A stretch of 9,965 nucleotides of DNA from Victivallales bacterium (GTDB taxonomy: Bacteria > Verrucomicrobiota > Lentisphaeria > Oligosphaerales > Oligosphaeraceae): NCBI GenBank assembly GCA_017543165.1, contig JAFYGL010000667.1, forward strand, positions 1 through 9,965, in the 5' to 3' direction. The position numbers were made by a program, and so were the translations under genes. Below, piece after piece: positions 1 through 6,552 of the stretch (position 1 is its first letter; each line of letters starts with the position of its first letter). The notes under the pieces were generated by a model. It made no database searches, was not told the DNA's origin, and was given only the letters and a program-made list of their open reading frames with translations.

Positions 1-78
1 ACTTGCATGGAAAAATCAAGGTTAAATAAATAATTTTTGTCCGCGATTTATTGCGCAGAGCAAAATGTGTGTCTTTAG

Positions 79-107
79 TTTGAAAAAAAGGTGTTCTTGA
101 GTATAGT
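79..107 (+). promoter_or_regulatory. Predicted sigma70-type promoter of rpsU
   Basis: A -35-like TTGAAA (79-84) and a -10-like TATAGT (102-107) are separated by exactly 17 nt, the optimal spacing for a housekeeping promoter. Transcription would start near 114 and give rpsU a leader of about 80 nt. This is a sequence match only; no other promoter of comparable quality is visible in the first 195 bases. Confidence 0.5.
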
Positions 108-121
108 ATCGCTGTTTTTTC

Positions 122-148
122 CTTGCTCCGCAATGGTGCTGGGGCAAG
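122..148 (+). promoter_or_regulatory. Stem-loop in the rpsU 5' leader
   Basis: CTTGCTCC (122-129) pairs with GGGGCAAG (141-148), an 8-bp stem with one G-U pair and an 11-nt loop. It lies inside the predicted leader, between the promoter and the Shine-Dalgarno region near 179-187. Many ribosomal-protein genes are autoregulated through leader structures, so this could be one; that is inference, and the hairpin alone is modest. Confidence 0.3.
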
Positions 149-195
149 TGTAGTACTTGGACACCCGAACAGACGAAAAAGGGGGTGAAAAAGAA

Positions 196-354
196 ATGAC
201 CGACGTAAAATGCCGTAAAGGTGAGCCTATCGAACGCGCCCTCCGTCGTTTGAAGAAGAAGATGGACAAGGAAGGTACATTGAAGGAACTCCGCAACCGC
301 AGGCACTATGAGAAGCCCAGCGAGGTAAAGAGGCGTGAAAGCCGCCACCACTAG
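196..354 (+). CDS. rpsU: 30S ribosomal protein bS21
   Basis: Encodes the 52-residue small-subunit protein bS21, which binds the 30S platform near the 16S rRNA 3' end and takes part in translation initiation. The sequence shows the usual family layout: a short N-terminal strand ([19 protein letters not shown]), then a strongly basic helical body, ending in a KRRESRHH tail. Length is normal for the shorter bS21 class. The start at 196 is chosen because it follows a purine-rich Shine-Dalgarno stretch (AAGGGGGTG, 179-187) and gives the family's N-terminus; an in-frame ATG at 157 would add 13 residues unlike the family. The gene is monocistronic, with its own promoter upstream and a strong terminator downstream. 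The identification rests on overall similarity and is secure. Confidence 0.95.
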   Translation: MTDVKCRKGEPIERALRRLKKKMDKEGTLKELRNRRHYEKPSEVKRRESRHH

Positions 355-374
355 TGTTTGGCCGTTGATTGAAG

Positions 375-407
375 GCGTCAGCTAATTTTTGGCTGGCGCT
401 TTTTTTT
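375..407 (+). terminator. Rho-independent terminator of rpsU
   Basis: GCGTCAGCTAA (375-385) pairs with TTGGCTGGCGC (389-399), an 11-bp stem with two G-U pairs and a 3-nt loop, followed at once by eight T residues (400-407). It lies 20 nt after the rpsU stop and is a textbook intrinsic terminator, separating rpsU from the next gene. Confidence 0.92.
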
Positions 408-465
408 ATGGACTTTCCATATATATTATGGCAACTTTAGAGATGTTCTTGGAAGTTGAAAAGTT

Positions 466-2193
466 ATGAAGTTGTCAAATTACATAGTGGCGTCCTTTGT
501 GCTGTCGTTGCTGGTGCACTTGGTGCTTATGCTTTCGCTTGCGGAAGTGAGGATATCCTCGCCGTTGCCCGTGAACGGCATTGCGAAGCGCAAGCCCACC
601 CGCATCACAATATGGCCTTCCGTGCCGCCAGTGGAATTGCCCAAGCCCAAGCTAAAGGCAGTGCAGAAGGGCAAGAAGAACAATGGCTTGCAGGAGCGCC
701 TTAGGGCAGACAGCGAAACGGAGATACGTGAGATATTCGAGAAGGAGCATCTGGCCCAGGCCGCGCCGCGTGCTACCGCGCGTTTTGCTGGCATTGAGAA
801 GGCGAAGATAATGCCCAGGCTCCCCGCGCCTCCAAAGCCGAAGAGCGCCACCGCGCCCAGACCGCAGATCACTGAAATTGACGTGTCAAAACTGCCGCCT
901 GAAAGAATAGGGGACAGGATTGTGCTGCCAAAAGCCAACAGGCAGGAGGTGCCTGACTTCAATCTGCCAAGCCTCTTGCCAGAAGGACCCTTGACGCCTG
1001 GCGCTGGCCCGACCTACGACGTGGGCCTGAAGATAAATCCGCCACGCTTCAGGCCGCCTGCAATAATCCCTGAGGACGAGCCTGCCGCGGCGGGCGCAGT
1101 CTCCGCATTGGACAATGCCAGGATACTGGAAGGCGTAGGCAAAGGGCAGGACGCCAACTTGGAAACGGTGCCTTTCGACCAGTTCGTAAACTCGCGAATA
1201 GTGGTGAAGGACACGCCTGACGGCGGCTACTTCATGCTCCAGCTCAGCGCAAATGAAAAGAGCGATTCCGTCAAGGAAATACGCAAGGACGTTATGCTGA
1301 TAATCGACAAGTCCTCCAGCATCCCCCATCGCAAGTTCAATGCATTCAAGGATGCGGCGGCCACCTCCCTGGAATATCTTAATCCCAACGACCGTTTCAA
1401 CATAGTCACATTTTCAGACAAGCCGCTACCATTTGCGACGGGATACGTGCCTGCAACACCTGAGAACATCAGCAAGGCGCGGCGTTTTGTCTCAAGGCTT
1501 GCAAAGGGCGGCATGACAAATTTGTTCGACGGCTTGTACCCATTTGTCAAGAACACAGAAATAAAGGACAGCAGGCCCCTCAATATTTTCCTGCTCACCG
1601 ATGGAATTTCCACAGTCAACATCTTCAAGGATGACGACTTCATCAGAATGGTCACTGACATCAATCCAGGGCATGTCTCCATTTTCCCGTTCTGCGCAGG
1701 CGACGAGACAAACCAGGATTTGCTGGATTTCCTTGGCTTCCTCAACAGGGGAAGCTGCTACCATGCGGACAAGTTGCCTAACATCAGCAAGAACCTGACT
1801 GGCTTCATCACGGAGCATTGCAACCTGCTGATACGGGATTTGGAATACATCGCCGAAGGCAGCGTGGCGGACAGCGTCTATCCCCGCAAGCTCCAGCACC
1901 TCTACAGAGGAGGCAAGGTCACGCTGTACGGCCGTTTCCTCAGCACAGACAAGGAACTGGTGATAACTTTGCTGGGCAAGGACTATTCCAACACGACCAG
2001 GGACATTGTCCTGCGCTTCAATCTTCCCAACTGCCGCAGGACAGACGCACCCATTGACAAGCAGTGGGCCGCCACTAAAATCCTGCATCTGGTGGCGGAC
2101 AGGACACTTAGCACCGACGCGGCGCATAAAACTCGCTGCACTAACGAAATAAAGGCGCTGGCAATGAAGTTCTCCTTGTCAGTGCCGTACTAG
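466..2193 (+). CDS. Membrane-anchored von Willebrand factor A domain protein with TonB-like N-terminus
   Basis: 575-residue protein. Residues about 5-27 form one hydrophobic segment (IVASFVLSLLVHLVLMLSLA) resembling the N-terminal anchor of TonB. A long proline/lysine/alanine-rich linker follows (about 35-215), with many PKP, PPKPK and LPKPK runs, typical of a periplasm-spanning segment. A VWA domain then occupies about 275-445, with the complete metal-ion-dependent adhesion site: DxSxS at D281/S283/S285, a Thr at T351 in GGMTNL, and Asp at D379 in LLTDG. The last ~120 residues are probably a beta-rich accessory domain, not recognised further. VWA domains bind protein partners through a divalent metal; the partner here is unknown. 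It lacks the TonB C-terminal domain, so it is not TonB itself. A weak GGAAG (451-455) lies 10 nt before the ATG, and a -10-like TATATT at 422-427 has no good -35. The thrH start follows closely, so co-transcription is likely. Role unassigned. Confidence 0.9.
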   Translation: MKLSNYIVASFVLSLLVHLVLMLSLAEVRISSPLPVNGIAKRKPTRITIWPSVPPVELPKPKLKAVQKGKKNNGLQERLRADSETEIREIFEKEHLAQAAPRATARFAGIEKAKIMPRLPAPPKPKSATAPRPQITEIDVSKLPPERIGDRIVLPKANRQEVPDFNLPSLLPEGPLTPGAGPTYDVGLKINPPRFRPPAIIPEDEPAAAGAVSALDNARILEGVGKGQDANLETVPFDQFVNSRIVVKDTPDGGYFMLQLSANEKSDSVKEIRKDVMLIIDKSSSIPHRKFNAFKDAAATSLEYLNPNDRFNIVTFSDKPLPFATGYVPATPENISKARRFVSRLAKGGMTNLFDGLYPFVKNTEIKDSRPLNIFLLTDGISTVNIFKDDDFIRMVTDINPGHVSIFPFCAGDETNQDLLDFLGFLNRGSCYHADKLPNISKNLTGFITEHCNLLIRDLEYIAEGSVADSVYPRKLQHLYRGGKVTLYGRFLSTDKELVITLLGKDYSNTTRDIVLRFNLPNCRRTDAPIDKQWAATKILHLVADRTLSTDAAHKTRCTNEIKALAMKFSLSVPY

Positions 2194-2211
2194 GAGAAAG
2201 GATTGGTCAAT

Positions 2212-2823
2212 ATGAACAAAAGCCCATTGATTGTGGCAATGGATCTGGAGGGTGTGCTGGTACCCGAAGTTTGGATTTCCGTGGCGGAAAAGACAGGCAT
2301 CGAGGGATTGAGGCTGACCACCAGGGATATCTCGGACTATTCTGTGCTGATGGCGCACCGCATGAAGCTGCTGAAGGAGCACAACTTGAAACTGAAGGAT
2401 GTGCAGGATGTGATTTCCACCATGGAGCCATTGCCAGGCGCGGCGGAGTTTGTGGCATGGCTGCGTGAAAGATACCAGGCGGTTATCCTGTCCGACACAT
2501 TCTATGAGTTCGCGTCGCCCCTCATGCGCAAACTGAACTGGCCCATGCTGTTCTGCAACTCCATATTCCAGGATGAGGAGGGCATGATTTCTGGCTACAA
2601 GATGCGCATAGACAATGGGAAACGGCACGCGGTGCTGGCGTTCAAGCAATTGAATTTCAGGGTGTTCGCCATGGGCGATTCATACAATGACACGGCCATG
2701 ATTCTTGAGGCGGACTGCGGCGCGCTGTTCCGTCCCTCGGAAAAGGTGGTCAGGGATTTCCCGAACCTTCCTGTCATGAACGAATACAGCCAGGTGAAGG
2801 AGGCAATACAGGCGTTTGCCTGA
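2212..2823 (+). CDS. thrH: Bifunctional phosphoserine phosphatase/homoserine phosphotransferase (HAD family)
   Basis: 203-residue HAD-superfamily enzyme closely resembling Pseudomonas ThrH, which dephosphorylates phosphoserine and can transfer the phosphate to homoserine, linking serine and threonine metabolism in the cytoplasm. All four HAD motifs are visible: motif I DLEGVLVPE with nucleophile D11 and E13 (the D-x-E form seen in ThrH rather than D-x-D), motif II ILSDTFYEF with S94, motif III lysine K137, and motif IV GDSYND with D156 and D160. Length matches the family (about 205). ATG 2212 is preferred because AAAGGA (2197-2202) lies 9 nt upstream and it gives the usual short N-terminus. 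A TTG at 2203 with AGGAG (2192-2196) 6 nt upstream would add three residues and cannot be excluded. It sits 18 nt after the VWA gene and 8 nt before an XRE regulator, so it is probably part of one transcript. Confidence 0.9.
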   Translation: MNKSPLIVAMDLEGVLVPEVWISVAEKTGIEGLRLTTRDISDYSVLMAHRMKLLKEHNLKLKDVQDVISTMEPLPGAAEFVAWLRERYQAVILSDTFYEFASPLMRKLNWPMLFCNSIFQDEEGMISGYKMRIDNGKRHAVLAFKQLNFRVFAMGDSYNDTAMILEADCGALFRPSEKVVRDFPNLPVMNEYSQVKEAIQAFA

Positions 2824-2831
2824 AGTGTGAT

Positions 2832-3266
2832 ATGCCATCCCGCAAGGACATAGTCCATTTCAGTGGAAGTTTTGACGCGGAGAGCCGCGAGGCATTCCGC
2901 GCGAAGCGTGAGAAGCATGGCTTGAGCCGAAATGCGCTGGCAAAACTGCTGGGCGTGGAGGGAATCACCATTATGCGCTGGGAGTGCGGGCCGACTGTAA
3001 AGGTCACCGACATGGCCAGGAACATAATAGACACCTTCCTGTCAGGCGGCATTGACCAGCGCCTCAACGGCACAGCTGTTTCCGAGCGCAGGCTCCGTGT
3101 GCCGAAGCCCATGCTGAGGCGCATTGAAAGCCTGGCAAGCGTCTATGCGCTTTGCGAGGAGTTCCCTGAAATGCAATCCGAGATGGTGAATGCCATAAAT
3201 GGAATTGTAGATGGTTTGAAAGATAGAGCACAGTCGGAATTAAACTGGAGGCATGACAATGGATGA
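2832..3266 (+). CDS. Small XRE-type helix-turn-helix regulator
   Basis: 144-residue protein with one helix-turn-helix of the XRE (Cro/CI) class at about residues 18-55: the segment from REAFRAKREKHGLSRNALAK to LLGVEGITIMRWECG has the pattern LSRnaLAkLLGV...tImRWEcG, in which the W-E-x-G ending is typical of MqsA/XRE-like folds. The rest, to about residue 140, is predicted mostly helical and probably mediates dimerisation; it is not recognised as a known effector domain. The gene begins 8 nt after the thrH stop with only a weak ribosome site, which suggests translational coupling, and its last 8 nt overlap the start of the next regulator. It may regulate its own operon. Target and signal are unknown. 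A role as the antitoxin of a toxin pair was considered, but no toxin gene is adjacent. Confidence 0.82.
   Translation: MPSRKDIVHFSGSFDAESREAFRAKREKHGLSRNALAKLLGVEGITIMRWECGPTVKVTDMARNIIDTFLSGGIDQRLNGTAVSERRLRVPKPMLRRIESLASVYALCEEFPEMQSEMVNAINGIVDGLKDRAQSELNWRHDNG
3247..3251 (+). promoter_or_regulatory. Shine-Dalgarno that fixes the XRE-cupin start
   Basis: GGAGG at 3247-3251 lies inside the end of the preceding regulator gene. It is only 1 nt from the ATG at 3253 but 7 nt from the ATG at 3259, so initiation at 3259 is much better supported. The resulting 8-nt overlap with the upstream gene implies coupled translation of the two regulators. Confidence 0.7.
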
Positions 3267-3822
3267 TATTACTGCTTCAGCGCAAATAGCGTTTCGAGTT
3301 AGAGAGCTGCGCGACATCCTGGACTTGACAGAGGATGACGTGGCAGCAAAACTTGGTGTGGATGTGGCGCAGTACAGAAAATACGAGAGCAATGAGAATC
3401 ATATTCCCATTAGTCTTCTCAACAAACTGGCTGAAATATTCAAGGTCGATTTCACGGTTCTGCTCACAGGAGAGGCACCCCGCATGGCAAAGTATACCCT
3501 GGTCAGGAAAGGCGAGGGCGTGAATGTGGAGCGCTTCAAGGGATACAAGTTCCAGTCCCTGGCGTACAATTTCAAGAACCGCACCATGGAGCCCATGCTG
3601 GTTTACCTTGAGCCCAATGAGACCGAGGACAAGGAGCCCGCTCTGGTGCAGCATGGCGGCCAGGAATTCAATCTGTGCCTGGAAGGTACTGTCAAGGTCG
3701 TTGTTGGAGACAAGGAATTCCTGTTGAATCCAGGAGATTCCCTGTACTTCGACCCGTCGATACCACATGGCCAGCGCGCAGTGGGTGGACCGGTCAGGTT
3801 TGTGACCATCATTAACAATTGA
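3259..3822 (+). CDS. XRE-cupin transcriptional regulator
   Basis: 187-residue two-domain regulator. Residues about 10-70 form an XRE helix-turn-helix (VRELRDILDLTEDDVAAKLG, then a YRKYES recognition-helix region and a LAEIFKVDFTVLLTG end). Residues about 115-185 form a cupin barrel: H132 and E136 in QHGGQEF match part of cupin motif 1, and NPGDSLYFDPSIPHG carries motif 2 with H170. The full HxH of motif 1 is not obvious, so metal binding is uncertain. Proteins of this layout sense a small ligand in the cupin and repress or activate a nearby operon. The acyl-CoA ligase begins 18 nt downstream, which makes it the likely target, and the ligase substrate or product the likely ligand; this is inference. 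The start at 3259 is chosen for its GGAGG spacing over the ATG at 3253, which would add two residues. Confidence 0.9.
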   Translation: MDDITASAQIAFRVRELRDILDLTEDDVAAKLGVDVAQYRKYESNENHIPISLLNKLAEIFKVDFTVLLTGEAPRMAKYTLVRKGEGVNVERFKGYKFQSLAYNFKNRTMEPMLVYLEPNETEDKEPALVQHGGQEFNLCLEGTVKVVVGDKEFLLNPGDSLYFDPSIPHGQRAVGGPVRFVTIINN

Positions 3823-3840
3823 GGCATTTTAGACAAAACT

Positions 3841-5535
3841 ATGTTAGAGAAATATTTACCCAGGCAGGATTTCACGTCATACGAGGACTTCAAGGCGAAC
3901 TACCGCGTCATTGTGCCGCCTCGCTTCAACTTCGCTTATGACGTGGTCGATGGTTGGGCTGCGGAAGATGACAGCAAACCCGCTCTGGCCTGGCTTGACG
4001 ACCATCGCAAGGAAGTGCAGGAATACACCTTTGGCGACATGAGCCGCATGTCCAACCAGGCGGCAAACGCCTTCAAGAGGCTGGGAATCGTAAAGGGCGA
4101 TGTTGTGATGCTGGTGCTGAAGCAGCGGGTTGAGGTTTGGGTTTGCATGCTTGCTTTGCACAAGATCGGCGCAATCGTGATACCCGCCACGTTCCAGCTC
4201 ACCGAGCATGACATTGTGTATCGCGCCCAGGCCGCCAACATCAAGATGATTGTCACCGTGGATGAGGCAAGCATAGTCAAGAACGTGAATCTTGCATATC
4301 CAGAGACGCCCTCCGTGAAGATTCGTGCCTGCGTGGGCGACAACATCCCAGAGGGCTGGCTCGACATGCGCAAGGAAATACGTGAAAGCTCCATAGTCTG
4401 GGAGAAACCCCAGGGCGACGCATATCCATGCCTGCATGACACCATGCTGATGTACTTCACTTCTGGCACCGCTGGCATGCCCAAGATGATTCTGCATGAC
4501 TATACGCTGCCCATCGGCCACATTGTGACAGCAAAGTACTGGCAGCGGGTCGAAGAGGGCAAACGCCACATGACCGCCTCCGATTCAGGCTGGGCAAAGT
4601 TCGCCTGGGGCAAAATCTACGGCCAGTGGATGTGCGGAGCGGTGATTGCCGCATACGACATGGACAAGTTCATTCCAGACAATATGCTGCGCGCCATTGA
4701 GAAACTCAAGCTTCACAGCTTCTGCGCGCCGCCCACCATCTACCGCTTCCTCATCAAGGAGGACTTGACCAAGTATGACTTCTCCAACATAAAGCGCTGC
4801 TCCATTGCTGGCGAGCCTCTGAATCCTGAGGTTTACAACCAGTGGCTCAGGATGACTGGATTGCATTTGACGGAGGGCTTCGGCCAGTCCGAAACATCTG
4901 TGCTTATAGCCAACTTCCCGTGGTTCCCAGTCAAGCCAGGCTCGACTGGCAAGTTCTCGCCTGTCTATGACTTGGAATTGCTGGATGACAACGGCAAGCC
5001 CTGCGAGGACGGTGTGGTGGGGCACATTGTCATCAGACATGCCCGCAGCCAGCGCCCAGTGGGCCTTTTCAGGGAATATTTCAAGAATCCAGAGGCAATG
5101 GCAGCCGCCTGGCCTGTTGATGACTACGATACAGGCGACACCGCCTGGCGCGATGGCGACGGCTATATCTGGTTCGAGGGCAGAAGCGACGATGTCATCA
5201 AGTGCTCTGGCTATCGCATCGGCCCATTTGAGGTGGAGAGTGTCCTTATGGAGCATCCTTCCGTGCTGGAATGTGCGGTCACCGCATATCCCGACCCCAT
5301 GCGCGGCGAGGTCGTCAAGGCCACCATCGTGCTTGCGCCTGGACGCGGCTACGAGCCCAGCCAGGAACTGGTCAAGGAACTCCAGGTATTTGTCAAGAAT
5401 GGCACCGCCCCCTACAAATATCCCAGGATAATCCAGTTCGTGGACAAGCTGCCCAAGAGCATTTCAGGCAAAATCAACAGAAAGGCAATCCGCGAGGCGG
5501 ACCTGAAGGCCCTGGCTGAACAACAGGGCAAATAA
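3841..5535 (+). CDS. AMP-forming acyl-CoA synthetase, medium-chain (MACS) type
   Basis: 564-residue adenylate-forming enzyme that activates a carboxylic acid with ATP to an acyl-adenylate and transfers it to coenzyme A. Visible motifs in order: the phosphate-binding loop YFTSGTAGMPKM (T207 to K215), a WAKFAWGKIYGQW segment typical of MACS proteins, the A5 motif TEGFGQSET (344-352), YDTGDTAWRDGDGYIWFEGR with ribose-binding D433, the hinge DDVIKCSGYRIGPFEVES, and catalytic K544 in SISGKINRK near the C-terminus. Length and the C-terminal TAPYKYPR stretch fit acetyl/propionyl/medium-chain acyl-CoA synthetases. The true acid is not predictable from these motifs; aromatic acids such as benzoate are also used by relatives. 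The ribosome site is weak (a GAGG 16 nt upstream), so expression may rely on coupling to the XRE-cupin gene 18 nt before it. A terminator follows the stop, making this the last gene of its operon. Confidence 0.93.
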   Translation: MLEKYLPRQDFTSYEDFKANYRVIVPPRFNFAYDVVDGWAAEDDSKPALAWLDDHRKEVQEYTFGDMSRMSNQAANAFKRLGIVKGDVVMLVLKQRVEVWVCMLALHKIGAIVIPATFQLTEHDIVYRAQAANIKMIVTVDEASIVKNVNLAYPETPSVKIRACVGDNIPEGWLDMRKEIRESSIVWEKPQGDAYPCLHDTMLMYFTSGTAGMPKMILHDYTLPIGHIVTAKYWQRVEEGKRHMTASDSGWAKFAWGKIYGQWMCGAVIAAYDMDKFIPDNMLRAIEKLKLHSFCAPPTIYRFLIKEDLTKYDFSNIKRCSIAGEPLNPEVYNQWLRMTGLHLTEGFGQSETSVLIANFPWFPVKPGSTGKFSPVYDLELLDDNGKPCEDGVVGHIVIRHARSQRPVGLFREYFKNPEAMAAAWPVDDYDTGDTAWRDGDGYIWFEGRSDDVIKCSGYRIGPFEVESVLMEHPSVLECAVTAYPDPMRGEVVKATIVLAPGRGYEPSQELVKELQVFVKNGTAPYKYPRIIQFVDKLPKSISGKINRKAIREADLKALAEQQGK

Positions 5536-5546
5536 TCGCTCTATTG

Positions 5547-5586
5547 TGCGCCCCGCTTGGTTAATGCAGGGGCGTGTGTTTTCTCT
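5547..5586 (+). terminator. Probable intrinsic terminator after the acyl-CoA ligase
   Basis: TGCGCCCC (5547-5554) pairs with GGGGCGTG (5569-5576), with two G-U pairs at the base, and is followed by the T-rich tail TGTTTTCTCT. The loop is 14 nt with possible short inner pairing. The T-tract is interrupted, so efficiency may be partial. It begins 11 nt after the ligase stop. Confidence 0.6.
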
Positions 5587-5598
5587 AGTGCAACCTGA

Positions 5599-5620
5599 GT
5601 GGGCGCTGTTCGGCGTCCAC
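5599..5620 (+). promoter_or_regulatory. Stem-loop just upstream of the nagA-like ribosome site
   Basis: GTGGGCGC (5599-5606) pairs with GGCGTCCAC over 5613-5620, giving an 8-bp stem with one G-U pair around a 6-nt loop. It is followed by A-rich sequence rather than T, so it is not a plus-strand terminator. It lies 10 nt before the AGGAG ribosome site (5631-5635) of the next gene and could stabilise the mRNA 5' end or influence translation. No convincing -35/-10 pair is seen between 5536 and 5643. Confidence 0.35.
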
Positions 5621-5643
5621 ATTAAAAACAAGGAGATAGGATT

Positions 5644-6552
5644 ATGAAGAACCCCGGTTGGGTAGATTTGCAAGTTAATGGCCATAATGGCGTGGATTAC
5701 AGCGATCCAAATCTTACGGCGGACGGATTTCTGCGCTCGGCTGAACAACTTATGGCCGCGGGCACGGAGGTTTTCTTCCCTACGATAATCACCTCGCCGC
5801 TGGATTTGTTCCGCCGCAACGGGCGCATCATATACGAGGCGGTGGAAAAGCATGGCCTTTTGAAGAATGTGCCTGGCCTGCATTACGAGGGGCCTTTCAT
5901 TTCTCGCGTCGCAATTGGCTCGCACAATCCCAACTGGGTGCAGACGCCTACAAAGGAGGCGGTGGATACTTTGCTGGACACGGCGCCTGGATACGTTAAA
6001 ATCGTCACAATCAGCGCAGACGCGGAAGGTGCGCCAGAGGCAATCAAGTACATGTCCCAGAAGGGCGTGACTGTCAGCGTGGGACATCACATGGCCACAT
6101 ACCAGGATGTTAGGAATGCCGCCGACGCAGGCGCAAAACTGCTTACGCATCTGGGCAATGGCCTTCCGAACATGATTGACAGGCACCGCAATCCAATCTA
6201 CGCAGGCTTGGCAGAAGACCGCCTGACCGCAATGCTGATCTCCGACGGGCACCACCTGCCTGGCGAGTTGCTGAAAGTCATGATCCGCTGCAAGGGCGTG
6301 GACAATGTAATAATCACTTCCGACGCATGCAATGCCGCTGGATTCCCGCCAGGAGAATATGACGTTCTTGGCAACCATGCCATCCTCACGCCAGACGGCA
6401 AGTTGTACAATCCCGAAAAGAACTGCCTGGTCGCCTCCGCCTCCACAATTAGCATGTGCATGAATTTCCTGGAGAAACTGGGGCTCTACACCGAGGATGA
6501 ACTTGTCCGCATGGGACGCACCAACGCCATGAACATGCTGCACTTGCAGTGA
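5644..6552 (+). CDS. NagA-like N-acetylglucosamine-6-phosphate deacetylase, barrel-only form
   Basis: 302-residue amidohydrolase resembling N-acetylglucosamine-6-phosphate deacetylase, which removes acetate from GlcNAc-6-P to give glucosamine-6-P in amino-sugar and cell-wall recycling. Motifs: GWVDLQVNG at the start (the Q-V-N form as in Escherichia coli NagA, replacing HxH), metal-binding E82 in HYEGPFIS, H148 in VGHHMAT, H169 in THLGNG, H203 in SDGHH, and catalytic-type D227 in ITSDACNAAG. Ordinary NagA proteins are about 380 residues, with a beta-sandwich built from both ends. Here the N-terminal strands are absent (the protein begins at the first barrel strand) and the C-terminus stops at TNAMNMLHL, where NagA normally continues. 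AGGAG (5631-5635), 8 nt before the ATG, supports the start, so the short form looks genuine. It overlaps the next gene by 4 nt. The exact substrate is uncertain. Confidence 0.83.
   Translation: MKNPGWVDLQVNGHNGVDYSDPNLTADGFLRSAEQLMAAGTEVFFPTIITSPLDLFRRNGRIIYEAVEKHGLLKNVPGLHYEGPFISRVAIGSHNPNWVQTPTKEAVDTLLDTAPGYVKIVTISADAEGAPEAIKYMSQKGVTVSVGHHMATYQDVRNAADAGAKLLTHLGNGLPNMIDRHRNPIYAGLAEDRLTAMLISDGHHLPGELLKVMIRCKGVDNVIITSDACNAAGFPPGEYDVLGNHAILTPDGKLYNPEKNCLVASASTISMCMNFLEKLGLYTEDELVRMGRTNAMNMLHLQ

Noticed and set aside
1..33. Possible 3' end of an upstream gene
   Set aside because: All three plus frames meet a stop within 33 bases, but too few residues are present to support any gene.
157..195. 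Upstream ATG extending rpsU by 13 residues
   Set aside because: The added residues do not fit bS21 and the ribosome site sits between this ATG and the one at 196.
480..962. Long minus-strand open frame inside the VWA gene
   Set aside because: It is the complement of the proline/alanine-rich linker; the plus-strand frame has clear domains and motifs, so this is a shadow.
2832..3266. Small XRE protein as antitoxin of a toxin-antitoxin pair
   Set aside because: Neither neighbour is a toxin; thrH and the XRE-cupin regulator have clear other identities.
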